A DNA stretch of 64,000 nucleotides, from positions 1 through 64,000 of the forward strand of contig NZ_JBIGHX010000013.1 of the NCBI RefSeq assembly GCF_043555885.1, written 5' to 3'. Every line of letters starts with the position of its first letter. Within the stretch, counting starts at the first letter, position 1. The position numbers were made by a program, and so were the translations under genes. A model generated the notes under the pieces. It had not been told where the DNA came from. It did not search any database and saw only the letters and a program-made list of their open reading frames with translations. The DNA is from Pelomonas lactea. Lineage in GTDB: Bacteria > Pseudomonadota > Gammaproteobacteria > Burkholderiales > Burkholderiaceae_C. Positions 18,566 through 26,895 of this stretch are shown here, piece by piece.

Positions 18566-18951
18566 GCGCCGGCCTTCGCGGACTGCTGGCGCCGTTCCAG
18601 CAGCGCGGTGATGGCCTGATCCAGGAAGCCCTCCTTCTGCAACGCGGACCAGTCGTCGCGCGCCAGCGTGGGCTTCATGCGCGGCTCGATCTCGTCCGGG
18701 TACTGGCCCAGCATCAGCGAGCCGACGCTGTACTTGACGACCAGCCGCTCGCCGTCCATGTGCCAAGGCCTGAGCCGGCGGCGCACGGTCTCGACGTGTT
18801 CCTGCAGCTCCGCCAGCGTCAGCGCCTGCTGAACGTCGGTGCCGAGCAGGCCGGCACAGTGCTTCTGCAACTGCTCGGCGACGAGCCGCGTCATGCGGCT
18901 GACGGCGATGTGAGCAAGCTGGCGGTTGCTGACGGACAGCATCGGCGTCAC
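18562..18951 (-). CDS. Unrecognised small protein of the effector cassette
   Basis: 129 residues if the GTG at 18951 is used (GTGA overlap with the DUF4123 stop), or 126 from ATG 18942. I do not recognise the family. It is hydrophilic and mostly helical, with no signal peptide or membrane segment; charged segments such as LQEHVETVRRRLRPWH and a C-terminal LLERRQQS are visible. It sits between the adaptor and the lipase and overlaps both by 4 bases, so it is made in step with them. A second chaperone, or a component that holds the lipase on VgrG, is the simplest guess, but there is no direct evidence. Confidence 0.75.
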   Translation of the reverse strand: MTPMLSVSNRQLAHIAVSRMTRLVAEQLQKHCAGLLGTDVQQALTLAELQEHVETVRRRLRPWHMDGERLVVKYSVGSLMLGQYPDEIEPRMKPTLARDDWSALQKEGFLDQAITALLERRQQSAKAGA

Positions 18952-19487
18952 GCCTGCGCCATCGCCACCGTGGCCACGCGCGCCCACTGCCCCATCGCAT
19001 CGCGGTAGACCAGCGCCTCGAACGGCGCGAAGACCGGGCCGGTCAGTTCGGTGAGGCCGGCGCGCTGCAGGTCGTCGACGACGCGCGGGTCGTAGTAGCG
19101 GAAGAACAGCGGCTTGCCGTCGGCCGAGTAGACGACGTTGTACTTGCGCAGGTGGCGGTGCAGCACCGCGAAGTCGGGTGTGGTGCCCGGCTCGCCCGGT
19201 TCCGCCGGCGCCAGCCTGGGCACCAGCAGCATTGCGAGCTGCGCGTCCAGCAGTTCCTCCACGCGCGCAGCGGTCGCGGCGTCGGCCTTCACGATGCGGC
19301 CGAGGTAGCCGGCGGTGTCGGCCAGTTCGTCGCCCAGGTCGCCGGTCACCAGGCTTTGCAGGCGGTCGAACAGATCCTGCGGGATGGCGGAAAAGCCCTG
19401 CTCGAAGCCGGCGCAGTCCAGCAACAGGTAGACGGGCCGTTCCGCGCCGACCTGCAGCGCGCCCCAGAGTTCGATGAAGCGTTGCAT
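18948..19487 (-). CDS. DUF4123 T6SS effector adaptor (Tap/TEC-like)
   Basis: 179-residue protein of the DUF4123 family, chaperones that load a specific effector onto its VgrG. Family features visible are VYLLLDCAG near the N-terminus and FFRYYDPRVVDDL in the second half, followed by LTGPVFAPFEALVYRD. It starts 6 bases after vgrG and overlaps the next gene. Cytoplasmic, with no export signal. The cognate cargo is most likely the lipase encoded two genes later. Confidence 0.9.
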   Translation of the reverse strand: MQRFIELWGALQVGAERPVYLLLDCAGFEQGFSAIPQDLFDRLQSLVTGDLGDELADTAGYLGRIVKADAATAARVEELLDAQLAMLLVPRLAPAEPGEPGTTPDFAVLHRHLRKYNVVYSADGKPLFFRYYDPRVVDDLQRAGLTELTGPVFAPFEALVYRDAMGQWARVATVAMAQA

Positions 19488-19493
19488 GCGCGC

Positions 19494-21569
19494 TCAGCCT
19501 TCGCAGATTTCGCAGAAGGGCGCCGACTTGGCGCGGGCCGACTTCAGCGCCGCGGCCTTGGGGCTGACCTTGCGGGCCTCGGCCTTCGTGACTTTGATGG
19601 CCTTGTCGGTGCCGCCCTTGGAGTCGCGCGCCTTGTCGGCGGCGTCAGGCTTGCCGGGCGAGGCGCCGCTGCCCGAGCCGGCCGAGCCGCCCGAGTTCAC
19701 CATCACCATGCTGCCCTTGATGAAGACGCCGCCGGGGTTGATGTCGATGAAGTTGCCGCCGACCTTGAGCGAGATCTGCGTGCCGCTCTCGATGATGACC
19801 GTGGTGCCGGACTTCAGGTGGATCTCGTTGCCGGCCTGGACGGCGAACTTCGGTCCGGTCTTGACCTCCCAGTTCTGCGTCACGGCCAGGTGGTAGTTGC
19901 CGCCCACCTTGTTGACGTCGTCGCCGGTGATGTCGGTGTGCACGTTGGCGCCGTGCTTGGCCTTGGTGTCCTTGGTGACCTGCAGGTGGCTCTCGCCGCC
20001 GACGTACTCGGTGCGGTTGTTCTTGGAGAACAGCGTCTGGTCCTTCTCGGCGTGCAGGTAGACCTCTTCCTTGCCCTTGTTGTCCTCGAAGCTGAATTCG
20101 TTGAAGTTGGAAGCGCCGCCGCCCTTGGTGCTGCGGCTCTTGAAGCCCCAGCGGGTCTTCTCGGCAGGCAGCGAGAACGGCGGGCGGTTGGTGCCGTTGT
20201 AGAGGCTGCCGGTCACCAGCGGCCGGTCCGGGTCGCCCTCCAGGAACTCGACGATGACCTCCTGGCCCACGCGCGGCAGCGACAGCGCGCCGTAGGCGTT
20301 GCCGGCCCAGATCTGCGCGACGCGGATCCAGCACGAGTCCTTGTCCTTGCCGTCGCCCAGGCGGTCCCAGTGGAAGTGCACCTTGATGCGGCCGTGCTCG
20401 TCGACGTGGATCTCGTCGCCAGCCGGGCCGACGACGAAGGCCGTCTGCGGGCCCTGCACGATGGGCCGCGGCGTGACGCGGGCCGGGCGGAATGGCCGGC
20501 GTGCCGGCATGGCCTGGAAGCTGCAATGAAAGCTCAGCCCGGCCGCGCCTTCGCTGGCGTCACCGGTGTCGTCCTCGCCGTGGATCTGCGTGCCGGTGAC
20601 CAGCCAGTCCTGGCCGTTCTGGTCGCTGCGCGGATGGTCCTTGATCTTGAACTCGCAGCCGGTGACGATGCCGCGCACGTTGGCGCTGCCCTGCACGATC
20701 TCGTGGCCGGCCTGCAGCTCCTCCAGCCGCGCGCGGGCGTAGCGCTTGCCGTCGCCGCCGGTCTCGTACTCGCCGGGGTAGTCGTACATCTCGCCGCCGC
20801 TGGCCGCATGCTTGAACTGCTGGCGGTGCACGCTGTGCAGGTCGTCGCTGGGGCGCAGGAAGTTGAAGTCGCGCAGCGTGTACGAGGCCGGCTCGATGCG
20901 CTGCGTGAACTGCCAGCTGGACACCGCCTCCTCCTCGACGCCGCCCTGGTGCGACGGGTTGAACTGCAGCGTCTCGAACCCGGGGAACGGCTTGTGGGCG
21001 CTGGGGCTGTCCACCAGCGTCAGCGTGTGCTTGTCGGCCTCGTGCGTGAAGAAGAAGGTGATGCCCTCCTGCTCCATCAGCCGCATGACGAAGTTCAGGT
21101 CGGTCTCGCGGTACTGCACGCAGTATTCGCGCGGCGCGTAGCTGCCGGTCAGGCTGAGCTTGAACTGCGCATCGCCGTAGTTGGCGAAGACCTTCTTGAT
21201 GATGTCCGGGATGCTCTCGGCCTGGAACATGCGGCAGTCGCTGTTGCGCGACAGCAGCCAGGTCCAGGGGCGCAGCACCAGGCGGTAGTGGTGGAAGCGG
21301 CTGTTCTCGCGCTGGCCTTCGTACAGGAACTCGGCCACATGACCATTGAAGTGGCGCTCGCCACCAGCCGGCAGCTCGACGGCCACGTTGGCCAGCTCGC
21401 CGAGGATCTTGGCCGGGTCCAGGTCGGGACGCAGGCTGACGGCCTCGACGACGTACTCGAAGCCGGCGCTCAGCGCCTCCTGCCCGCTGAAGGCGCGAAA
21501 GCGCAGGTCGGTGCCGAAGACGGTGTCGAGCGAATAGACCGTGCCGGTCTGCGAGGTAAGGGTGGCCAT
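19494..21569 (-). CDS. vgrG: VgrG spike protein
   Basis: 691-residue TssI/VgrG, the trimeric puncturing spike at the tip of the Hcp tube. N-terminal gp27-like region (about 1-380), OB-fold gp5 region (about 385-475, including GRIKVHFHWDRLGDG and WAGNAYGALSLPRVGQEVIVEFLEGDPDRP), and a beta-helix with DUF2345-like repeats up to about residue 630. It ends in a Gly/Ser and Lys/Ala-rich tail finishing FCEICEG. The tail has no recognised toxin domain and probably serves as the docking site for the DUF4123-lipase-PAAR-like cassette that follows. ATG 21569 is the conserved family start. Confidence 0.97.
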   Translation of the reverse strand: MATLTSQTGTVYSLDTVFGTDLRFRAFSGQEALSAGFEYVVEAVSLRPDLDPAKILGELANVAVELPAGGERHFNGHVAEFLYEGQRENSRFHHYRLVLRPWTWLLSRNSDCRMFQAESIPDIIKKVFANYGDAQFKLSLTGSYAPREYCVQYRETDLNFVMRLMEQEGITFFFTHEADKHTLTLVDSPSAHKPFPGFETLQFNPSHQGGVEEEAVSSWQFTQRIEPASYTLRDFNFLRPSDDLHSVHRQQFKHAASGGEMYDYPGEYETGGDGKRYARARLEELQAGHEIVQGSANVRGIVTGCEFKIKDHPRSDQNGQDWLVTGTQIHGEDDTGDASEGAAGLSFHCSFQAMPARRPFRPARVTPRPIVQGPQTAFVVGPAGDEIHVDEHGRIKVHFHWDRLGDGKDKDSCWIRVAQIWAGNAYGALSLPRVGQEVIVEFLEGDPDRPLVTGSLYNGTNRPPFSLPAEKTRWGFKSRSTKGGGASNFNEFSFEDNKGKEEVYLHAEKDQTLFSKNNRTEYVGGESHLQVTKDTKAKHGANVHTDITGDDVNKVGGNYHLAVTQNWEVKTGPKFAVQAGNEIHLKSGTTVIIESGTQISLKVGGNFIDINPGGVFIKGSMVMVNSGGSAGSGSGASPGKPDAADKARDSKGGTDKAIKVTKAEARKVSPKAAALKSARAKSAPFCEICEG

Positions 21570-21616
21570 GGCGTAGTGTGCGGCGTGGGCTCGTCGAAAG
21601 TCTATGGCCCGGCCCG

Positions 21617-23002
21617 TCAGCGGGGGGTGTCCTCGGCCGGTCGGAAGGCCTCGACGACCAGGCCCGCGACGGGCCGCCCGGCCTCGGTGCGCAGGTCCAC
21701 GGGGTCGAGCCGGATGCCCACGTAGCCCAGCTCGGCCAGGCAGCGGCGCACATAGGCCGCCGAGTGGGCGTAGCGGCCGTGGCCCATCAGGCGCCAGTCC
21801 TCGCCGGAGGCTGCGTCCAGCGCTTCCACGGTGAACAGCAGCAGGCCCGGCGGGCGCAGCGTCTGTCGCGCCGCGGCGAGCACGGCGCGCAGGTCACCGA
21901 AGTAACACAGTGTGTCCGCCGACAGCACAACGTCCCAGCGCGGCGGCGTGGCGGCGAGGAACTCGGTCAGCTCGCACTTGTAGAGGCCGTCGTAGACCCG
22001 CTTCTGCGCCGCCGACTGCAGCATGCGCGCCGACAGGTCCACGCCCTCCAGCCGCACCGCCCAGGGCCTGATGAGCGGTCCGCACAGGCCGGTGCCGCAG
22101 CCGGCGTCCAGCACGCTGAGCGACGCATCGGGCTCGCCGCAGCGCCGCGCGAGCGCGTCGCGCAGCAGCTCGGGTGCGCGGTAGGTCAGCGACGCCAGCT
22201 TGCTCTCGAAGCTGTCGGCAAAGCTGTCGAAGGTGGCCTCGACGTAGGCGTCGTCGGCCCGCTCGGGCACGTCGTCCCCCGTGCAGGCGGCCAGGTGGTG
22301 GCGGGCGGTGGCGCTGTCGGGCTCGGCGGCCAGCCAGTCGCGGAAGATCTGCGCGGCCTTGTCGCGCTCGCCCAGCAGCAGGTGCGCCGAGGCCAGCATG
22401 CGCCGCGTGCTGGGGCTCAGCGGCAGCACCAGCAGCGCACGGCAGAAGTGCGCCACGGCCTCGGGCACGCGGCCCTGGTCCAGACGCAGGTTGCCCAGGT
22501 TGTTGTGGACGTCGGGGTTCTCGGGGTCGATGTCCAGCGCGCGCAGGTAGGCCTGCTCGGCCTCGGCGTCGCGGCGCTGGGCGCGGCGCAGCACGCCGAG
22601 GTTGTTGAAGACCTCGACGTTGCCGGGCTCCAGCGCCACGCAGTGCTCATAGGCGGTGCCGGCCTCGTCGAAGCGGCGCTGCGCCAGCAGCACGTTGCCG
22701 AGGTTGTTCCAGCCGCCGGCGCGCGGCGCGATCTCCAGGCTGCGGCGCAGCAACGCGATGGCGCGGGCGCTGTCGCCGCGCTGGTGGCTGGCGATGCCCA
22801 GGAAGGCCAGCGCGTCGGGCTGGTCGGGCGCTTCGGCCAGCACGCGCTCGTACAGCGCCACGGCCGGGTCGAGCTGGCCCAGCTGGTGCAGGCGCGACGC
22901 GAACGCCAGCGTCTCGGGCAGGCTCAGGCCCTCGGGGAGTTCGAAGTCCGCCTCGTCGAGCTCGGGCGCGGCGGCGGTCGGGGGCATCGGGGTGTCAGGC
23001 AT
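21617..23002 (-). CDS. TPR-repeat SAM-dependent methyltransferase in the T6SS operon
   Basis: 461-residue fusion of tetratricopeptide repeats (about 35-240, at least five units, for example AWNNLGNVLL-type helices) with a class I methyltransferase domain (about 255-455). The SAM-binding motif VLDAGCGTG is at 297-305, and motif II-like VVLSADTLCYFGD follows. It lies between clpV and vgrG. The ATG at 23002 has no ribosome-binding sequence of its own and lies inside a 16-codon frame that does. It is not a core T6SS part; similar genes accompany some T6SS clusters, but I know of no established substrate. It might modify a protein partner recruited by its TPRs. Function is inference. Confidence 0.88.
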   Translation of the reverse strand: MPDTPMPPTAAAPELDEADFELPEGLSLPETLAFASRLHQLGQLDPAVALYERVLAEAPDQPDALAFLGIASHQRGDSARAIALLRRSLEIAPRAGGWNNLGNVLLAQRRFDEAGTAYEHCVALEPGNVEVFNNLGVLRRAQRRDAEAEQAYLRALDIDPENPDVHNNLGNLRLDQGRVPEAVAHFCRALLVLPLSPSTRRMLASAHLLLGERDKAAQIFRDWLAAEPDSATARHHLAACTGDDVPERADDAYVEATFDSFADSFESKLASLTYRAPELLRDALARRCGEPDASLSVLDAGCGTGLCGPLIRPWAVRLEGVDLSARMLQSAAQKRVYDGLYKCELTEFLAATPPRWDVVLSADTLCYFGDLRAVLAAARQTLRPPGLLLFTVEALDAASGEDWRLMGHGRYAHSAAYVRRCLAELGYVGIRLDPVDLRTEAGRPVAGLVVEAFRPAEDTPR

Positions 23003-23045
23003 CGGAGAGCGGGTCGAGGAGCCGGTCTTCGGTGATGAAGGACAT
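22995..23045 (-). CDS. 16-codon leader frame overlapping the methyltransferase start
   Basis: Reads MSFITEDRLLDPLSDA and stop. The ATG at 23045 is preceded by AAGGAG with a 6-base gap, the best ribosome-binding site in this stretch. Its TGA lies 5 bases past the methyltransferase ATG, overlapping in a different frame, and it begins 35 bases after clpV ends. It probably brings ribosomes to the methyltransferase start. A peptide function is also possible. Confidence 0.5.
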   Translation of the reverse strand: MSFITEDRLLDPLSDA

Positions 23046-23080
23046 GGCGGCTCCTTGTGCAGATGACGCGGGAGTAGCGG

Positions 23081-25732
23081 TCAGTCGAACGCGTAGGCCA
23101 GGTTGCCGTCGGCCACGCTGACGGCGATGCGCTTGACCTCGACGCCCGACACCATGCGGTTGAGCAGCTCACGCGCGATGCTGGGCAGCATGGTGTTGGT
23201 CAGGATCGCGTCGATCATGCGCCCGCCGGACTCGCTCTCGGTGCAGCGGCTCACCACAAGTTTGATGACCTCGTCGCCGTACTCGAACGGCACCTTGTGG
23301 CGCGCCTCGACGCGCTTCCTGATGCGCTCGATCTGCAGCTTGACGATGCGACCCAACATCTCGTCGGACAGCGGGTAGTACGGGATGGTCACGAGCCGGC
23401 CCAGCAGCGCCGGCGGGAAGATCTTCAGCAGCGGCTCGCGCAGCGCCTTGGCCAGGCCCTCGGCGTCGGGCATCAGGTCGGGGTCCTTGCACAGGCCGGC
23501 GATGAGGTCCGTGCCGGCGTTGGTGGTCAGCAGGATCAGCGTGTTCTTGAAGTCGATCTGGCGGCCCTCGCCGTCCTCCATCCAGCCCTTGTCGAAGACC
23601 TGGAAAAACAGCTCGTGCACGTCGGGGTGGGCCTTCTCGACCTCGTCCAGCAGCACCACCGAGTAGGGCTTGCGCCGCACCGCCTCGGTCAGCACGCCGC
23701 CCTCGCCGTAGCCCACGTAGCCGGGGGGCGCGCCCTTGAGCGACGAGACCGTGTGGGCCTCCTGGTACTCGCTCATGTTGATGGTGATGAGGTTGTGCTC
23801 GCCGCCGTACAGCGTCTCGGCCAGCGCCAGCGCGGTCTCGGTCTTGCCGACGCCCGACGTGCCGGCCAGCATGAACACGCCGATGGGCTTGCTGGGGTTG
23901 TCCAGCCCCACGCGCGAGGTCTGCACGCGCTTGGCGATCATCTCCATCGCATGATCCTGGCCGATGACGCGCTCGGCCAGCAGCCTGGGCAGCTGCAGCA
24001 CGGTCTCGATCTCGTCGGCGTTCATGCGGCCGACCGGGATGCCGGTCCAGTCCGCCACAACGGCGGCCACGGCCTGCTGGTCCACGGTGGGCAAGATCAG
24101 CGGCTGCTCGCCCTGCACCTGGGCCAGCTCGGCCTGCGTGGCGGCCAGGTCGCGCTGGGCCTGGGCCAGCGCATCCTCGTCTGTCAGGCGCTCGGCGCCG
24201 CTGAGCTGCTGGCGCAGTGCCAGCAGCTGCTGGACCAGGCCCTTCTCCTTCTCCCACTGCGCGTTCAGCCGCGCCAGGCGGGCGCGCTCGTCATCGAGCA
24301 GCTGCTGCACGGCGGCCTGGCGCTCGCGGGTGTCGATGCCCAGCTCGGCCTCGCGGCCGATGATGCCCAGTTCGGTCTCCAGCGACTCGATGCGCCGGCT
24401 GCTGTCGTCCACCTCGGCCGGCGTCGCGTGCAGGCTGACGGCCACGCGGGCGCAGGCAGTGTCCAGCAGGCTGACGGACTTGTCGGGCAGCTGGCGCGCA
24501 GGGATGTAGCGGTGCGAGAACTTGACCGCGGCCTCCAGCGCCTCGTCCAGGATCAGCACCTTGTGGTGCTTCTCCATCGTCGCGGCGACGCCGCGCATCA
24601 TCAGCAGCGCCTTGGTCTCGCTGGGCTCGTCGACCAGCACGGTCTGGAAGCGCCGCGTCAGCGCGGGGTCCTTCTCGATGTGCTTCTTGTACTCGGCCCA
24701 GGTGGTGGCGCCGATGGTGCGCAGCTGGCCGCGCGCCAGCGCCGGCTTGAGCAGGTTGGCCGCGTCGCCCGTGCCGGCGGCGCCGCCGGCGCCCACCAGC
24801 GTGTGGGTCTCGTCGATGAACAGGATGATGGGCTTCTCGCTGGCCTGCACCTCGTCGATGACGGCGCGCAGGCGCTGCTCGAACTCGCCCTTCATGCTGG
24901 CGCCGGCCTGCAGCAGGCCCACGTCCAGCGCGCGCAGCTCGACGTCCTTCAGCGCCGGCGGCACGTCGCCGCGCACGATGCGCTGCGCGAAGCCCTCGAC
25001 GACGGCCGTCTTGCCCACGCCGGCCTCGCCCACCAGGATGGGGTTGTTCTGGCGGCGGCGCATCAGGATGTCGACGACCTGACGGATCTCCTCGTCGCGG
25101 CCGACGATGGGGTCCATCGTCGCGGAGCGGGCCTGCGCGGTCAGGTCGGTGGTGAAGCGCTTGAGCGCCTCCTGCTTGCCCATCGCCGCGGGCGCGATGG
25201 CGCCGCTGGCCTCGCCCGGCTCGCCAGCGGCGGCGCTGCTGGCCACCGCATTCTGCTCGGACGAGCCGGCCACCAGGTCGCGCAGCTTGGCGGCGAGATC
25301 GTCACCGGCGATGCGCTCGAACTGCCGCGAGATGGCGAACAGCGCATTGCGCAGGTAGGTGGTCTTGAGCATGCCCAGCAGCAGGTAGCCGGTGCGCACG
25401 ACGTTGTCGCCGTACATCAGCGAGCCGTAGACCCAGCCCCGCTCGATGGCGTTGCTGATGTTGTCGGAGATGTCGGAGATGGCCGTGGCGCCGCGCGGCA
25501 GGCGGTCCAGCGCGGCGGTGATGTCCTTGGCCAGCACGGCGTTGTCGATGCCGTAGTGCTTGAACAGCACGGGCCAGTCGCTGTCGGGCGACTGCACGAT
25601 CTGCGCGATCCAGTGCTCCAGCTCGACGAACGGGTTGCCGCGCAGCTTGCAGAACACGGTGGCGCCCTCCACGGCCTTGTACGCCATGGGGTTGAGCTTG
25701 CCGAACAGGGACAGGCGACTGATCTCACTCAT
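23081..25732 (-). CDS. clpV: T6SS AAA+ ATPase ClpV (TssH)
   Basis: 883-residue ClpV that unfolds and recycles the contracted TssB-TssC sheath. An N-terminal ClpN-type domain (about 10-155) is followed by two AAA+ modules with Walker A GEAGVGKT (235-242) and GTSGVGKT (624-631), separated by a coiled-coil middle domain near 430-560. The second module has VVLLDEVEKAHPDV (Walker B). Start ATG 25732 gives the conserved MSEISRLSLFGKLNP; the open frame extends further upstream but into tssG. It follows tssG by 14 bases. Both ATPase sites look intact. Confidence 0.97.
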   Translation of the reverse strand: MSEISRLSLFGKLNPMAYKAVEGATVFCKLRGNPFVELEHWIAQIVQSPDSDWPVLFKHYGIDNAVLAKDITAALDRLPRGATAISDISDNISNAIERGWVYGSLMYGDNVVRTGYLLLGMLKTTYLRNALFAISRQFERIAGDDLAAKLRDLVAGSSEQNAVASSAAAGEPGEASGAIAPAAMGKQEALKRFTTDLTAQARSATMDPIVGRDEEIRQVVDILMRRRQNNPILVGEAGVGKTAVVEGFAQRIVRGDVPPALKDVELRALDVGLLQAGASMKGEFEQRLRAVIDEVQASEKPIILFIDETHTLVGAGGAAGTGDAANLLKPALARGQLRTIGATTWAEYKKHIEKDPALTRRFQTVLVDEPSETKALLMMRGVAATMEKHHKVLILDEALEAAVKFSHRYIPARQLPDKSVSLLDTACARVAVSLHATPAEVDDSSRRIESLETELGIIGREAELGIDTRERQAAVQQLLDDERARLARLNAQWEKEKGLVQQLLALRQQLSGAERLTDEDALAQAQRDLAATQAELAQVQGEQPLILPTVDQQAVAAVVADWTGIPVGRMNADEIETVLQLPRLLAERVIGQDHAMEMIAKRVQTSRVGLDNPSKPIGVFMLAGTSGVGKTETALALAETLYGGEHNLITINMSEYQEAHTVSSLKGAPPGYVGYGEGGVLTEAVRRKPYSVVLLDEVEKAHPDVHELFFQVFDKGWMEDGEGRQIDFKNTLILLTTNAGTDLIAGLCKDPDLMPDAEGLAKALREPLLKIFPPALLGRLVTIPYYPLSDEMLGRIVKLQIERIRKRVEARHKVPFEYGDEVIKLVVSRCTESESGGRMIDAILTNTMLPSIARELLNRMVSGVEVKRIAVSVADGNLAYAFD

Positions 25733-25746
25733 GCTGATCTCCCGAA

Positions 25747-26895
25747 TCAGTGGGTTGGTGTTCTGTGGGCGGCGGCGGGCCGCCTGGCACGGCGCATCAG
25801 CGCCTCGGGCTCGACGCGCACGTCGGCGCATTCGCTGCGCGGCGTGGCGCGCTGCAGCCACGTGGAGCGGCCCAGCCGGTGGCCGCCGCCCAGGCGCGCG
25901 GTCGGCACCTCCTGCGGCAGCAGGCGCAGCGTCAGCCGCCAGCCCAGCATGTCGTTCACGTAGTCGCGCACGATGGACTGCAGCTCGGCCAGCTCCTGCG
26001 CCTGGTTGAGCAGGCTCTCGAAGCGCTCGAACCGGATCGGGCCGATGACGATGCCGAACTGGTGCTGCACGTCCCAGACGCTGCGCCCCAGCACGACGCC
26101 GGCGCCGAGCTGCTGGCCGCGGTCGGGCCAGCGCTTGAGCTGGCTGCGCTCGTCGCGCGGCAGCGCCAGCCAGGTGCCGACGAACTCCTCGATCTGCACC
26201 GGCACGCGGAAATAGGTGGCCAGCACGGCCTGCAGCCCGTCGGCGTTGCGCGCCTGCTGCGCGAAGCGGCCGGCGAAGAACAGCCGCAGGTGCGCCGGCG
26301 TCGCGTTCGCCGGCGCCGCGCCGGGCGCGCCGAAGCCGGCCAGCGAGGCGGCATAGGTTGCGAAGCGGTCGTCCTGCGGCCGGTCCAGCTGCACCGTGGG
26401 CTGGGCCTGCGCCCAGGCCCGGTAGAACAGCAGCAGCAGCCGGTGATGAAAGACGTTGGCGAAGGCGGTGAGCGTGGTGTCGCCCTTGCCCTGGCGCTCG
26501 TGCGCGTAGTCGCTGAGGTGGGCGGGCAGGCTGCCGTGCGGGCCGAACAGGCCGAAGAAGCGCACGTCCAGCCGCGGCGCCGTGGCGCGCGGGTCGCGCA
26601 CCAGGCCGACGAGGTCGGACGGCGCGAAGCTCATGGACGGCGGCTGGCCCAGCCGGATGGGCTCGTCCGCCGGCCGGGCCGCCTGGCCCAGCGGCGGGTT
26701 GGGCGCGTTCAGCGCATCAATGCGGCGCAGCGCCGCGTAGAAGTTGTAGGCCCAGGGCTGGTCGGCCAGCCGCTGCAGCAGCGCCTGCAGCTCGGCCGGG
26801 CGCGCGCCGGGCACCGGCCCCTTGCGTGCCTGCACGGCCGGCGTGGCCGCGCCCGGCGGGTGCTCGGCGCCGTCGGGCGGCAGGTCGTCGGTCAC
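25747..26895 (-). CDS. tssG: T6SS baseplate protein TssG
   Basis: 382-residue TssG, which forms the baseplate wedge with two TssF copies. Family features are WAYNFYAALRRIDAL near residue 48, SMSFAPSDLVGL, and VWDVQHQFGIVIGPI in the C-terminal half. The start is GTG 26895, overlapping the tssF stop as GTGA; the reading frame continues upstream only as an antiframe of tssF. The N-terminal 35 residues are proline/alanine-rich and may be flexible. Spacing to clpV is 14 bases. Confidence 0.95.
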   Translation of the reverse strand: MTDDLPPDGAEHPPGAATPAVQARKGPVPGARPAELQALLQRLADQPWAYNFYAALRRIDALNAPNPPLGQAARPADEPIRLGQPPSMSFAPSDLVGLVRDPRATAPRLDVRFFGLFGPHGSLPAHLSDYAHERQGKGDTTLTAFANVFHHRLLLLFYRAWAQAQPTVQLDRPQDDRFATYAASLAGFGAPGAAPANATPAHLRLFFAGRFAQQARNADGLQAVLATYFRVPVQIEEFVGTWLALPRDERSQLKRWPDRGQQLGAGVVLGRSVWDVQHQFGIVIGPIRFERFESLLNQAQELAELQSIVRDYVNDMLGWRLTLRLLPQEVPTARLGGGHRLGRSTWLQRATPRSECADVRVEPEALMRRARRPAAAHRTPTH

